From contig SHUM01000002.1 in assembly GCA_009691245.1 (NCBI GenBank), forward strand, positions 1 to 64,000: a DNA stretch of 64,000 nucleotides, in the 5' to 3' direction. The notes under the pieces are model-generated. The model worked only from the letters and a program-made list of their open reading frames with translations, did no database searches and had not been told where the DNA came from. Of this stretch, positions 17,362 through 26,950 are shown piece after piece; position 1 is the first letter of the stretch, and each line of letters starts with the position of its first letter. A program made the translations under genes and the position numbers. The DNA comes from Acidobacteriota bacterium (GTDB lineage: Bacteria > Acidobacteriota > Terriglobia > 2-12-FULL-54-10).

Positions 17362-18153
17362 CTATTCTTGCGGAAACAGATGCGCCTGTCGATCGGCTGG
17401 GAACTGGCGGAAGTAGGCCACGGGATCATTCAACTCCAGCGCCTCGCGAACCAGGAAAGGCTCACCGTGCGCAGCGCCGATCATGGCCCCGTAATAGCGA
17501 GTCATGGACTCAAAGACCTGCATCGCATAGGGCGTGCTGATCAGCGTCTCTGGCTCGCGCTGGCCCTTCTTACTGTCCGGCACGGCGATTGCTTGGCGGC
17601 TTCCGACCTGTGTCGAATAGCAGCGCAGTGCCTTCATCTTTTCCTCGAAGGTAGCTGATATATCTACAACAAAAGATGGATTGAATCCGATGCGTCCAAC
17701 ATAAAACATCACGCGAAACGGACGCCAGGCCGGCTGGCCGGTTTCGATCTTGTTGAGGCCGGAATAAAACGCCGCTTCGGCGATCAGACGGCTGGCGTGT
17801 ACGTGATCATAGTGGCGCTCCTCCCAGTAAGGAGCAATGACCAGCCACGGGCGATGCTGGCGAATCTGGCGGATGACCGAATGCAGATTCTCCTGGGTCG
17901 TCGCAATGTTACCGTCTGGCAGCCCCAGGTTCACGCGGAAGTCGAGCTTCAGAATGCGATTGGCCGCCGCGGTCTCACGAGCCCGCGATTCGGCGGAGCC
18001 GCGAGTACCCAGCTCGCCTCGCGTCAGATCAACCGCGCCGACTCGCCACCCTTGGCGGCGCAGCAGGATCAGCGTGCCGCCACAGGTGATCTCCAGATCA
18101 TCCGGGTGCGTGCCAAACGCCAACACGTCAATCCCTTGCCCCGGCCCTGGCAC
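17362..18153 (-). CDS. bshB1: Bacillithiol biosynthesis deacetylase BshB1
   Basis: PIG-L family. DVLAFGTHPDDLEITCGGT carries the HPDD zinc site, VDLTRGELGTRGS follows, and HYDHVHASRLI gives the third ligand. The protein removes the acetyl group from GlcNAc-malate, the step after BshA. The N-terminus is uncertain. The frame stays open to 18387, but residues before GQGIDVLAFG are low-complexity (repeated GQG/PGQG) or look non-coding. I place the start at GTG 18153, giving ~263 aa, near the family's ~235-240. A second start, ATG 18197, lies one base out of frame and also reads into this repeat tract, so an indel there is possible. Confidence 0.85.
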   Translation of the reverse strand: MPGPGQGIDVLAFGTHPDDLEITCGGTLILLRRQGWRVGAVDLTRGELGTRGSAESRARETAAANRILKLDFRVNLGLPDGNIATTQENLHSVIRQIRQHRPWLVIAPYWEERHYDHVHASRLIAEAAFYSGLNKIETGQPAWRPFRVMFYVGRIGFNPSFVVDISATFEEKMKALRCYSTQVGSRQAIAVPDSKKGQREPETLISTPYAMQVFESMTRYYGAMIGAAHGEPFLVREALELNDPVAYFRQFPADRQAHLFPQE

Positions 18154-18902
18154 AGGCCCTTGTCCTGGCCTTGGCCCTTGCCCTTGTCCACTGTCATGCG
18201 GAGGCAGGCTTGCGCCAGCACGTCGTTTTTTTGGTGGTTTGGGCAAATATGAGTCCCTAAAGTTCTGAGCATGAACGAACCATTTGGCGGTGTCAAGACA
18301 GCCTCCCAAGAAGCGGCTTTGACCACATTTGAGGTTCCAGCGGAACACGGGGAAAATGCGGAAAATTCGGTCGTGCTCAAAGTGCACACTTTCACGGTTC
18401 TGACCACTCTGACCAGATTGACAAACCAGGGATTGTGGGTTCGGGTTTGGGGGGGGACTTCAGACCAGATTTCCCGCCACTTCGCACCCGTCTCGAACGT
18501 CAAATTTTCCAAATTGTTCACTCTGACCAAATCCATGGTTCCGCCGCCAAACAAATTTTCCAGATCCACCAAATTGCCCAACCTCGCGGTTCCGTCGGCA
18601 GGACGGCGGGAAATTAGGGAGTAGGGAGTGGGAATTGGGCAATGGGCTGCGCCGAGGACTTCCGCAGATGCCCTCCGGGCAGGCTGGCACGAAAGTAAAT
18701 ATTTTGGACACTGCCGAAATATTTCCCCCGCCTTAAGAAATCTTATCCGTGTTGGGTCATTGTGCAAGGTACAATGCACGCAAAAAAAATCCGGCAGGAG
18801 GCATCCACAGACGTATGCGGAGGAACGTCCCGTCTGTCCCTGGTTTTCCCGTTCCGGAGTCATGAGTTCCGTAGTTCACATTAAATTTGCTCTAAGGAGG
18901 AG
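18154..18902. other. Non-coding or decayed stretch upstream of bshB1
   Basis: No convincing gene. Bases 18130-18200 are a purine/pyrimidine-biased low-complexity tract (minus strand GGGCAAGGGCC-type units). From 18400 to 18600 the minus strand shows a recurring TTTGGTCAGAGTG / TCTGGTCAGAGTG string and AATTTGGAAAATTTG-like units. Open frames here have no recognisable domains. CATTGT-gcaaggt-ACAATG at 18758-18776 is a weak hairpin. A near-perfect Shine-Dalgarno (AAGGAGG, 18894-18900) at the right end belongs to the next gene. Confidence 0.5.
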
Positions 18903-19328
18903 ATGGCATTGCAGCTAACCGGCAGCCTCAAAGAACTTGACTACAACCTTCCCAACGGTTTTCACGATGCACTCATTGAACGAATCGCGGTGGACTAGGT
19001 GAGAAGGATCGCTACTGTGAATCTCGAGTTGTCGACGGGTGGGCCGGATGGCCCGACGGAAGCACTTCGGGAAGAGTACAGGAAAGCTACGCTCACCTTA
19101 GAAGGTCTTGTCTACATTGTAATTGATCCTCCGTTTCCGGATTATGACTTCGCAAAGGCGGGAGCGTTATGGATAACGGGTGGCGAACACAAGTCGACAG
19201 ACAAGGTTCAGCCACCGATACCGCTTGAGGAAATTCCGCATGACGCTTTCACTTACCGCTTCTATGTGGAGAATTGGAATTCATGCATCCATATTGTGGC
19301 GAAACAAGCAAGAATTCAGGTGGAATAG
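18903..19328 (+). pseudogene. Small hypothetical gene interrupted by an in-frame amber codon
   Basis: ATG 18903, after AAGGAGG, opens MALQLTGSLKELDYNLPNGF and reaches ALIERIAVD, then TAG at 18996-18998. The same frame resumes at once (VRRIATVNLELS) and continues through REEYRKATLTLEGLVYIVID and FYVENWNSCIHIVAK to TAG 19326-19328. Without the stop it would be a ~141-aa protein. The intact start and body in one frame make a point nonsense mutation (Tyr or Trp to amber) the simplest reading. I do not recognise a function. Its position beside an Rhs core fragment fits an immunity or accessory gene of an Rhs toxin locus (inference). Confidence 0.6.
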
Positions 19329-19331
19329 GAC

Positions 19332-19705
19332 TGCGGCGCAACGTATTTCTACGGGCAGGACGGACTTGGGTCGGTGACGAGCCTGTTCACCACCACGGCG
19401 ACGCTGGCGGCGACGTACACTTATGATGCCTACGGCAAGCTGGCGGCGACGACGGGCAGCGTGGTGAATCCGTACCGCTACACGGGCCGGGAGTTGGACG
19501 CCGCGACGGGCCTGTAGGGCTGCTGCTCGGGTGGCGCGCCTGCTACTACGACCCAACGGTGGGCCGCTTCCTCTCCAAAGACCCCATCGGCTTTGCCGGC
19601 GGCAACAACTTCTATTCTTATGTCGATAATAATCCGGCCAATTTTTCCGATCCTTTTGGTCTTGAGTCTGCGCCTCCCGGAGGTCCTCCGTTCGGGCGCT
19701 CCTGA
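19332..19705 (+). pseudogene. Rhs repeat-associated core fragment, frameshifted
   Basis: The first part, in frame with the preceding gene, encodes YFYGQDGLGSVTSL, TYTYDAYGKLAAT and YRYTGRELDAATGL, then stops at TAG 19515. From 19535, in a shifted frame, it continues ACYYDPTVGRFLSKDPIGF and NNFYSYVDNNPANFSDPFGL and stops at TGA 19703. These are the conserved C-terminal core strands of Rhs/YD-repeat proteins that precede the variable toxin tip. There is no upstream YD-repeat body and almost no tip (about 12 residues), so this is a displaced, dead core fragment. Confidence 0.85.
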
Positions 19706-20058
19706 CGGAAATGGGACAGCCTGAACTGCGCCATTTTCCCGCGCGCTGGATCATACAAAAAGCTTCCCCCGGGCCGCACGCATCGCGCGGCACAAGGTGT
19801 CGGCATACAACCGATTCAGGCTCACCCATTAAAAATAAATTGAAATAAATTGCGCAGTTAAGGTTGTCCCCGTTTCCTTCTTTTCCTTCAATCAGGGTAG
19901 TTCTGGCACGGTAATTCGGGAAGCAATGGCTTGAATTTGTTGGGTACTGCGGGTTATCATTCCGGTTGAACCTAATTCAATTATCTGCAACGCGTTAGGG
20001 ACTTTCCCCGTCTAGTTACTTGGCCATGGCGTGAAGTATTTGGGAGGAGACTGCGACT
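19706..20058. other. Intergenic region before the DUF5916 tandem pair
   Basis: No gene seen. The left half is GC-rich; the right half (19845-20040) is AT-richer and presumably holds the promoter of the downstream pair, but no clear -35/-10 set stands out. A good RBS, GGGAGGAGA (20042-20050), precedes GTG 20059. Confidence 0.5.
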
Positions 20059-22530
20059 GTGAGTTTGATCAATATGGGTACGAAGTGCATAGGTACGAAA
20101 AAAATGGGTACGAAGAAAAAATTCAAAATGGCTCGCGGCGGTTTGCTGGTGGTAACCGCGCTGCTGATGCATTTCGGCGCGGGCGCCATTCCCGCACTGG
20201 CCCAAACCAACTCCCAAACCAATGCTCAGAGCAATGGACGAGTCTCCACGCATGGACAAAAGTCAGTGCGCGCCGCCAAGGCCGCGGGCGCATTTGTGCT
20301 GGATGGCGTGTTCGACGAAGCGGCGTGGAAGGATGCGCCGGTAACTTCTTCGTTTGTTCAGAAGGACCCCAATGAGGGCGCCGCCGCCAGCGAGAAGACC
20401 GAGTTTCGCGTCGTTTACACCACCTCGACTCTGTATGTCGGAGTGACGGCCTACGACTCCGACCCGCAGGCCATCGTCGCTTCCGAGCGTCGTCGCGACG
20501 GCAATCTCGACAATGACGACAACCTCACGCTGGTGATGGACACCTTCCACGATCATCGTAATTCCTATCGCTTCAAGACCAACGCACTAGGAACGCAGGC
20601 TGACGCATTGATTACCGATGAGGGCAACAACACCAACGAAGATTGGGATGAAAATTGGCAGGTGGCTTCGCGCATTACTGAAACGGGTTGGACCGCGGAA
20701 TTCGCATTTCCGTTCAAGAGTCTGCGCCTGCCCATGGAAGATGGCGCGCCGGCCTGGGGCCTGGATGTCGAGCGGTTGATCCGCCGCAAGAACGAAGATA
20801 CATTTTGGGCCAATTACCATCGCGGCTTTGAAGTCGAGAGTGTCTCACAGGCCGGCCACCTGAATGGAATCTCCGAGATCGAGACGGGGCTGAAACTACG
20901 CATCAAGCCTTACGTGCTGGGCGGTTTCTCGCACACCGCGGAACAGCGCGCCAGCCATGAATGCCGTCCTTCCGATACGCCGTTTCAAAACGGGCTCACG
21001 GGCGAGACTTGCAGCAACTCCAACGCCGGCATCGAAGTCATCAAGTATCGAATTACACAGAGCCTGACCGCTGACCTGACTTTCCGCACCGACTTTGCGC
21101 AGACCGAAGTGGATGACCAGGAAGTGAATCTCGATCGCTTCCCGCTGTTCTATCCCGAGAAGCGCGAGTTCTTCCAGGAAGGCGCCGGCGTATTCGAGTT
21201 CGGCATCGCCCAGAATGAGAATGGACAGGCCGTCTCGAAGCTGTTTCACAGCCGCCAGATCGGATTGTCGCCGCGGCGGTTACCGATCCCGATTGTGGGT
21301 GGCGGCCGGATCACCGGGCGCATCGGCGGCTTGATAGTGGGCATGATGAACGTGCAGACCGAGCGTTTCCAAGTCCGCACCGAGACCAATACGCCGACCG
21401 GCGTGGCGCGCTTCGAGGAGAATATCGCGGCCAGCAATTACAGCATTTTCCGCGTCAAGCGCGATGTGCTGAACCGCTCCAACATCGGCGGATTCTTCCT
21501 GAACCGTGAAGTCGGCGGATTCAATGTTCGCAATCCCGATGGGCAGATAGTTAATGATCGCAACAAGATTTACGGAGCCGATGCCACTTTTGTTTTCTAT
21601 CGCTATTTGAGTATGAGCGGAGTGGTGGCCAACTCGGACGACCCGCGCACTACCGGCAGGGATTGGTTCACCTCCGCCGATGTAAAGTGGGACAGCGATG
21701 AGTTCAATCTGCAAGCCTCCTGGCACACCGTGGAAGCGAATTTTCGCGATGACCTGGGCTTCATTCCCCGCAAGGACCGCAAGGACGTGTCGCCGCAGAT
21801 CGCCTGGCGTCCGCGTCCGGATGGCAACAAGCTCATCCGCCAATTGATCTTCCGCCTGCGCACCGACTACACCATGAACTCGAAGAACGTGCTGCAGACG
21901 CGCGTCAGCCATTCCGCGTTTGAGATGCGCCTGCAGAATGGCGATCTGTTCGGCTGGGTGCCTCATGTGCGGTTTGACACATTCGCGGCGCCGTTCAGCA
22001 ATCGCGCCGGCGTGTGGATCATCCCCCCAGGCAGCTACTCCTGGTGGAACAACGCCCTGCGCTACGGCTTGAATCCCGGTCGGCGCATCTCTGGCCAGAT
22101 CATTAACTGGGCGTGGCACGTCGGCTATTATGGCGGCGGCACGCTGCATGACATCAATTTCAATCCGCGCATCCGCATCACTAACCAGCTTTCCGGCCAG
22201 GTCGGCTACGGCATCAGCAAAGCGACATTCCCCACGCGTATGTGCGTGGATAAGACCGTGCAGGAGTGCGGTTTTACCGATCACGTCGTCAACGCGCGGT
22301 TGAATTACAACTTCAACAATCAATGGCTGACCAGCAGCATCATTCAGTACAACAACGTGGATCATATCTGGGGAATGAACTTCCGATTGAATTACATCTT
22401 CCGTCCCGGCGACGATTTCTTCCTGATCTATAACGAAGGCCGCCGTTTCCGCGACGAGAACTCTGGTCTCGCTTATGGCCCCAATGAGCGCACGCTACAG
22501 GCCAAGCTGACTTACTCGTTTGATTTTTAG
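20059..22530 (+). CDS. DUF5916 / CBM9-like outer-membrane protein (copy 2)
   Basis: 823 aa from GTG 20059, which has the better-spaced RBS; in-frame ATGs occur at 20074, 20104 and later. The first codons include three near-repeats of GGTACGAA, giving a basic N-region (TKKMGTKKKFKMAR) before the hydrophobic GGLLVVTALLMHFG and a cleavage-like PALAQ. The CBM9-like domain (AFVLDGVFDEAAWKDAP) is at ~75-240 and the DUF5916 core FAQTEVDDQEVNLDRFPLFY / EKREFFQEGAGVFEFG at ~350-385. The barrel-like C-terminus ends TYSFDF. It has an insertion around CRPSDTPFQNGLTGETC that copy 3 shares and copy 1 lacks. The third copy follows 3 bp after its stop. Confidence 0.85.
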   Translation: MSLINMGTKCIGTKKMGTKKKFKMARGGLLVVTALLMHFGAGAIPALAQTNSQTNAQSNGRVSTHGQKSVRAAKAAGAFVLDGVFDEAAWKDAPVTSSFVQKDPNEGAAASEKTEFRVVYTTSTLYVGVTAYDSDPQAIVASERRRDGNLDNDDNLTLVMDTFHDHRNSYRFKTNALGTQADALITDEGNNTNEDWDENWQVASRITETGWTAEFAFPFKSLRLPMEDGAPAWGLDVERLIRRKNEDTFWANYHRGFEVESVSQAGHLNGISEIETGLKLRIKPYVLGGFSHTAEQRASHECRPSDTPFQNGLTGETCSNSNAGIEVIKYRITQSLTADLTFRTDFAQTEVDDQEVNLDRFPLFYPEKREFFQEGAGVFEFGIAQNENGQAVSKLFHSRQIGLSPRRLPIPIVGGGRITGRIGGLIVGMMNVQTERFQVRTETNTPTGVARFEENIAASNYSIFRVKRDVLNRSNIGGFFLNREVGGFNVRNPDGQIVNDRNKIYGADATFVFYRYLSMSGVVANSDDPRTTGRDWFTSADVKWDSDEFNLQASWHTVEANFRDDLGFIPRKDRKDVSPQIAWRPRPDGNKLIRQLIFRLRTDYTMNSKNVLQTRVSHSAFEMRLQNGDLFGWVPHVRFDTFAAPFSNRAGVWIIPPGSYSWWNNALRYGLNPGRRISGQIINWAWHVGYYGGGTLHDINFNPRIRITNQLSGQVGYGISKATFPTRMCVDKTVQECGFTDHVVNARLNYNFNNQWLTSSIIQYNNVDHIWGMNFRLNYIFRPGDDFFLIYNEGRRFRDENSGLAYGPNERTLQAKLTYSFDF

Positions 22531-22533
22531 TCA

Positions 22534-24903
22534 ATGAACATCATCATAAAAATATTTCGTGGGAATATCCATGGCACGGCGGGTTCTGTTTTCACCCTGC
22601 TGTTGCTATGGGCCTGTGTTGCGGCCTGGGTGACACAGAGTGTCGCACAAACTTTAGGACAAGCCACCACGCATGGCCGCAAAACGCTTCGCGCCGTGGC
22701 CACGGACGCGCCGCCGGTGGTGGATGGGAAGCTCGATGAGGCCGTCTGGCAGAGCGGTGGCGCGGCCTCGGAGTTTTTCCAGCGTGATCCGCAGGAGGGT
22801 GCGCCCTCCTCGGAGCGCACTGAGTTCCGCATCGTGTACACGCCTACAACTCTCTTCATCGGCGTGATGCTGCACGATTCGAGGCCACAAGATATTCTGG
22901 CCAATGACCGGAAGCGCGACTCGACGCTGGAAAACGACGACACCATCAGCATCGCGCTGGACACTTTTCACGATCACCGCAACACCTACGTTTTCCGCAC
23001 CAACCCGCTGGGTACGCAATATGACGCTCTGGTAACCGACGAAGGCCGCTCCAGCAACGTCAACTGGGACGAGCGCTGGAACGTGGCCGCGCAGGTCAGC
23101 GAGACGGGCTGGTCAGCGGAGTTCGCCATTCCCTTCAAGAGCGTGCGCACCACGGAAGACAATCCGCGCATCTGGGGAGTGGACCTCGAGCGGCTGATCC
23201 GCCGCAAGAATGAAACCGCTTCGTGGAATAATTTTCGCCGTGGCTTTCAACTGGAGAGCGCTTCGCAGTCGGGGCATCTGACCGGCATCTCCGACATCGA
23301 AACCGGGCTGCGGCTGCGCATCAAGCCGTACGCGCTGGGAGGATTCTCGCACACCAGCAACCGTGCGCGGACTCCCGTTTGCCGCGACGCTGGTTCGACC
23401 AGCGCGCCCACGCCGGGCAGCGAGTGGTGCAATGAATCGAACGCTGGCCTTGAAGTGGTCAAGTGGCGAATGACGCCCAGCCTGACTGCGGACTTCACGG
23501 CCAATACCGATTTCGCGCAGGCCGACGTGGACAATCAGCAGATCAATCTGGACCGCTTCCCGGTATTCTTCTCCGAACGCCGGGAATTTTTCCAGGAAGG
23601 CGCGGGCGTATTCGAGTTTGGCATCGCGGAAGGCGAGAATCGTGGCTCGGCGGAGATGAAACTATTTCACCCGCGCCAGATCGGCCTGTCGCCAAACCGC
23701 CAGCCGATTGCCATCCTGGGCGGCGGACGCATCACCGGGCGGGTGCAGCGTTACAGCATCGGACTGATGAATGTGCAGACGAAGCGCTATGACCCGGAAA
23801 ATATTCGCGCCAGCAACTATTCGGTGGCCCGCGTCAAGCGCGATATCCTGGACCGCTCCACAATTGGAGGTTTCCTGCTGAACCGCGAGCAGGGCGGCAC
23901 CGGCGATCACAACCGGGTTTTCGGCGCCGACGCCAACTTTGTTTTCTACCGCTATTTTTCCGTCGGCGGATTCCTTAGCAAGTCGGCGGCCACGCGGCCG
24001 CGCGGCGAGAGCGGAGACGACCTGGCCACGGCCGGGGCGATTCGTTGGGACTCCGACACGCTGAACGTGGAGACAAGCTGGCTGGTGGTGGACCCGAAAT
24101 TCCGCGATGACTTGGGATTCGTTCCGCGCGTTGACCAGCGCAGCAACTCCTCGCAACTGTCATTTAAGCCGCGCATCGACGGCAAGCATATTCGCCAGCT
24201 CATCATTCGTCATCGCACCGACTACACCATGAACCAGAAGTGGAATCTGGAATCGCGCACCACGCACAACGCCATCGAAGTGTTCTTCCAGGACGGCAGC
24301 GTGCTCGGCTATGTTCCGCACACGCTGTTTGATTGCCCGCCGGAAAACTTCGCGCTGCGCCGCGGGCTGGTGGAGATTCCCGCCGGGTGCCACAGCTGGT
24401 GGCGCAACGGCATCCGCTATTCGCTCAATCCCTCCAAGCGCGTCTCCGGGCAGATCATTAACTGGCTCTGGAATTTCGGCTACTGGGGCGCGGGGACGCT
24501 GCAGGAATTCAACTTCAATCCGCGTTTCCGTCTGACCAATCAGCTTTCCGCGCAGGTCGGCTACGGGATCAACCAGGCCACCTTCCCCGCCCTGCGCTGC
24601 GTGGACAGGACCGTCAGCAGTTGCGGATTCACCGACCACCTGGTGAATGCGCGTGTCAACTTCAACTTGAACAACCGCTGGCTGACCACCACCACGATTC
24701 AATACAACAGCGCGGACGATTTCTGGGGCTACAATTTTCGACTGAATTATATCTTCCGCCCCGGCGACGATTTCTTCCTGATCTACAACGAAGGCCGTCA
24801 AGGCGGAGAGTTGTACCGCAACGGCCGCCTGCTGAATGACCAAACGCGGGAACACAAGGACCGCACTCTGCAGGCGAAATTCACCTACTCGTTTGATTTT
24901 TAG
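22534..24903 (+). CDS. DUF5916 / CBM9-like outer-membrane protein (copy 3)
   Basis: 789 aa. Signal peptide (VFTLLLLWACVAAWVTQSVAQ), CBM9-like domain (PPVVDGKLDEAVWQSGG; VYTPTTLFIGVML), DUF5916 core FAQADVDNQQINLDRFPVFF / ERREFFQEGAGVFEFG, and a strand-rich C-terminal half ending TYSFDF. It has Cys pairs in the same places as copy 2 (CRDAGSTSAPTPGSEWC; CVDRTVSSC), probably disulfides on the cell-surface side. Start ATG 22534 lies 3 bp after the copy 2 stop; with no separate promoter visible the two are one operon. Copies 2 and 3 are closer to each other than to copy 1, which implies local duplication. Confidence 0.85.
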   Translation: MNIIIKIFRGNIHGTAGSVFTLLLLWACVAAWVTQSVAQTLGQATTHGRKTLRAVATDAPPVVDGKLDEAVWQSGGAASEFFQRDPQEGAPSSERTEFRIVYTPTTLFIGVMLHDSRPQDILANDRKRDSTLENDDTISIALDTFHDHRNTYVFRTNPLGTQYDALVTDEGRSSNVNWDERWNVAAQVSETGWSAEFAIPFKSVRTTEDNPRIWGVDLERLIRRKNETASWNNFRRGFQLESASQSGHLTGISDIETGLRLRIKPYALGGFSHTSNRARTPVCRDAGSTSAPTPGSEWCNESNAGLEVVKWRMTPSLTADFTANTDFAQADVDNQQINLDRFPVFFSERREFFQEGAGVFEFGIAEGENRGSAEMKLFHPRQIGLSPNRQPIAILGGGRITGRVQRYSIGLMNVQTKRYDPENIRASNYSVARVKRDILDRSTIGGFLLNREQGGTGDHNRVFGADANFVFYRYFSVGGFLSKSAATRPRGESGDDLATAGAIRWDSDTLNVETSWLVVDPKFRDDLGFVPRVDQRSNSSQLSFKPRIDGKHIRQLIIRHRTDYTMNQKWNLESRTTHNAIEVFFQDGSVLGYVPHTLFDCPPENFALRRGLVEIPAGCHSWWRNGIRYSLNPSKRVSGQIINWLWNFGYWGAGTLQEFNFNPRFRLTNQLSAQVGYGINQATFPALRCVDRTVSSCGFTDHLVNARVNFNLNNRWLTTTTIQYNSADDFWGYNFRLNYIFRPGDDFFLIYNEGRQGGELYRNGRLLNDQTREHKDRTLQAKFTYSFDF

Positions 24904-24913
24904 GTTTTGATTT

Positions 24914-25000
24914 GGTAGCCACGGTCAGCGCTTTTCTGGCCGTGGGATCTGTCATTGGAACAAAAAGCCCACGGCGAGAACGGCGCTCACCGTGGCTACC
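24914..25000. repeat. 87-bp MITE-like inverted repeat (GGTAGCCACGGT), copy 2
   Basis: GGTAGCCACGGTCAGCGCTT at the left pairs imperfectly with GGCGCTCACCGTGGCTACC at the right end. The outer ~12 bp are identical to those of copy 1 at 6805-6898; the interior has diverged. Its right end overlaps the last codons of polX and supplies that gene's TAG stop (24996-24998). Confidence 0.8.
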
Positions 25001-26756
25001 CGGATTTCCGCAACGCGGCCAGGAACTTTTCGGCGGGCAGCGTGTTCAACACATCGGATTTTTCGAGCCACCCGCGCCGCGCCGTCAGCACTCCATATTT
25101 CATGTGGCTCAGGTGGCGGGTGTGGTGGGAGTCGGTGGAGATCACCAGCTTCACTCCAATCTCCTTGCACATCCTGACATGCGTGTCGCGCAGATCGAGC
25201 CGGTCGGGAAACGAATTGATCTCCATGGCCACGCCGTGGCGCTTGGCGTGTTTCAGAACGGCCTCCATATCAAAAGGGAATGGGTCGCGGCGCAGTTGCA
25301 AGCGGCCCGTCGGATGGCCGATGATGCATAGATTAGGATTCTCGATCGCTTTCAGAATACGCTCCGTCATCTGCTCCGCGGGCTGATTCATGTGCGAGTG
25401 AACACTACCGACCACGACATCCAACTCGGCCAGGGCAGCGTCCTCTAAATCGAGTGAGCCGTCGGCCAGGATATCCACTTCCGTTCCGCACAGGATGCGG
25501 ATGCCCTCCACCTGCTTCGCCAATGAACGTATCTGCTTGATCTGCTCCAGCAATCGGTTCTCGTTGAGGCCGTTGGCCATCGCCAACAATTTCGAATGAT
25601 CCGTGATGGCCACGTACTCAAGACCTCTCAAGCGAGCGGCCTCAGCCATCTCAGTGATTGAGAACTTCCCATCCGAGGCGGTGCTGTGCATGTGCAGGTC
25701 GCCACGCATGTCTTCCAGCCGCAGCAGCGTGGGGAGCCTCAGCAGTTTAGGATGCTGAGCGGGACGGTCCTCCTGCACTTCGGCGGCATCCAATTCTCCT
25801 GTGTTCTCCCGCAGCTCCGGTTCAATGTAGGCCAGACCCAGCGTGGAATAAATCTCTTCCTCCGTCGCGGCGGCAACGAGTTTTTCGTCTTGAATGCGGA
25901 ACAATCCATACTCATTGAGCTTGTAGCCCATGCGTTTCGCGCGGTCGCGCAAGGCAACATTATGTAGCTTCGATCCGGTGAAGTATTGCAGCGCGGCGCC
26001 GTGGCAGCTTTCTTCCAACATGCGCACGTCCACCTGAATACCCTCTTTCAGATGCACGCTGATTTTGTTCTCGCCCTGTGCGATGACGTCGGCGATCTGC
26101 GGATGCTTTAGAAAATGCGTTGCAACATCCTTGGCATCGCCGCCTGAAACGAGCAGATCAATATCGCCTACTGTCTCGCATCCGCGGCGCAAACTGCCGG
26201 CGGCGGTTACCGACTTCACATCCGGAACCTGCTTCAGATAATCAGCCAGTTCGCTCGCCAGATGATCGGCCACGTCAATCAAACGGCGGCCCGCGGTCTG
26301 CTGCAGAGACTCCAAAGACCGGATAATCTTCTGCTCCAGCTTCTCCCCCATGCGCGGCAAATCGCGCAACTTGCCCTGTCGTGCCAACGTTTCCAACTCC
26401 CCGAGCGACGCCACCTTGAAATGGCTCAGTACCGTGGCGATTCCCTTCGGACCAAGGCCCTGGACTTTGAGCATCTCCAGCGCGACGGGCGAGAGTTTCT
26501 GCAGCAGCTCTTTGTGCACGGACAGCTTGCCCGTGCGCAGAATCTCTTCAATATGAGCGGCCATGCTCTTGCCGATGGCGGGAACATCGGTAAGGTGACG
26601 CCCTTGCGTCGCAGCAATATCAGCCGCCTGCTCTGTCATGGTTTCCAAAGCCTGACAGGCATTGCGATAGCTGCGAATGCGAAATCCATCCGCGCCGTCG
26701 ATCTCCATTAGGTCGGCGGTTTCCGTAAGAATTTGCGCGATCTTATGATTGTCCAT
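24996..26756 (-). CDS. polX: DNA polymerase/3'-5' exonuclease PolX
   Basis: 586 aa, family-typical (~570-580). A family X polymerase thought to act in gap-filling base-excision repair. N-terminal helix-hairpin-helix region (~1-130; [34 protein letters not shown]), nucleotidyltransferase domain with the catalytic Asp pair in [20 protein letters not shown] (~190-210), and a C-terminal PHP phosphoesterase domain (~345-575) with [33 protein letters not shown] and [10 protein letters not shown] as metal ligands. All active-site motifs look intact. The final residues (AALRKSG) run into the repeat at 24914-25000. Confidence 0.93.
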   Translation of the reverse strand: MDNHKIAQILTETADLMEIDGADGFRIRSYRNACQALETMTEQAADIAATQGRHLTDVPAIGKSMAAHIEEILRTGKLSVHKELLQKLSPVALEMLKVQGLGPKGIATVLSHFKVASLGELETLARQGKLRDLPRMGEKLEQKIIRSLESLQQTAGRRLIDVADHLASELADYLKQVPDVKSVTAAGSLRRGCETVGDIDLLVSGGDAKDVATHFLKHPQIADVIAQGENKISVHLKEGIQVDVRMLEESCHGAALQYFTGSKLHNVALRDRAKRMGYKLNEYGLFRIQDEKLVAAATEEEIYSTLGLAYIEPELRENTGELDAAEVQEDRPAQHPKLLRLPTLLRLEDMRGDLHMHSTASDGKFSITEMAEAARLRGLEYVAITDHSKLLAMANGLNENRLLEQIKQIRSLAKQVEGIRILCGTEVDILADGSLDLEDAALAELDVVVGSVHSHMNQPAEQMTERILKAIENPNLCIIGHPTGRLQLRRDPFPFDMEAVLKHAKRHGVAMEINSFPDRLDLRDTHVRMCKEIGVKLVISTDSHHTRHLSHMKYGVLTARRGWLEKSDVLNTLPAEKFLAALRKSG

Positions 26757-26778
26757 AGGATGATTTTATCTCATCGCT

Positions 26779-26802
26779 GTCATTCTGAACGCAGCGAAGG
26801 AT
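26779..26802. repeat. GTCATTCTGAACGCAGCGAAGGAT unit
   Basis: The string GTCATTCTGAACGCAGCGAA, followed by GGAT, is similar to the half-site GTCATCCTGAGC of the palindrome at 3101. Strings of this kind recur in intergenic DNA of several acidobacteria (from memory, not checked here). Only one arm is present. Confidence 0.4.
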
Positions 26803-26950
26803 ATGCTCTGCTCTTATTTTGGCGATTGGGGGAAAAACAGATTCTTCACTGTGCTCGGAAGGGCCACCAAATTTATATCATGTAATTCCGGGACAAAGCG
26901 CTGGATGGAATAAACTATTACTCTGCCAGCTCTGCTAGGACCGGGGATGA

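Noticed and set aside
18069-18863. 264-codon minus-strand frame overlapping the bshB1 5' end
   Set aside because: It reads through low-complexity and decayed sequence, overlaps bshB1 in another frame and has no domain. Only its internal ATG 18197 is of interest, for the bshB1 start question.
21280-22365. 361-codon open frame on the minus strand inside DUF5916 copy 2
   Set aside because: It is antisense to a gene with clear domains, shows no motifs or RBS, and similar shadows occur opposite the other high-GC genes (for example 15088-16089 and 5375-6118).
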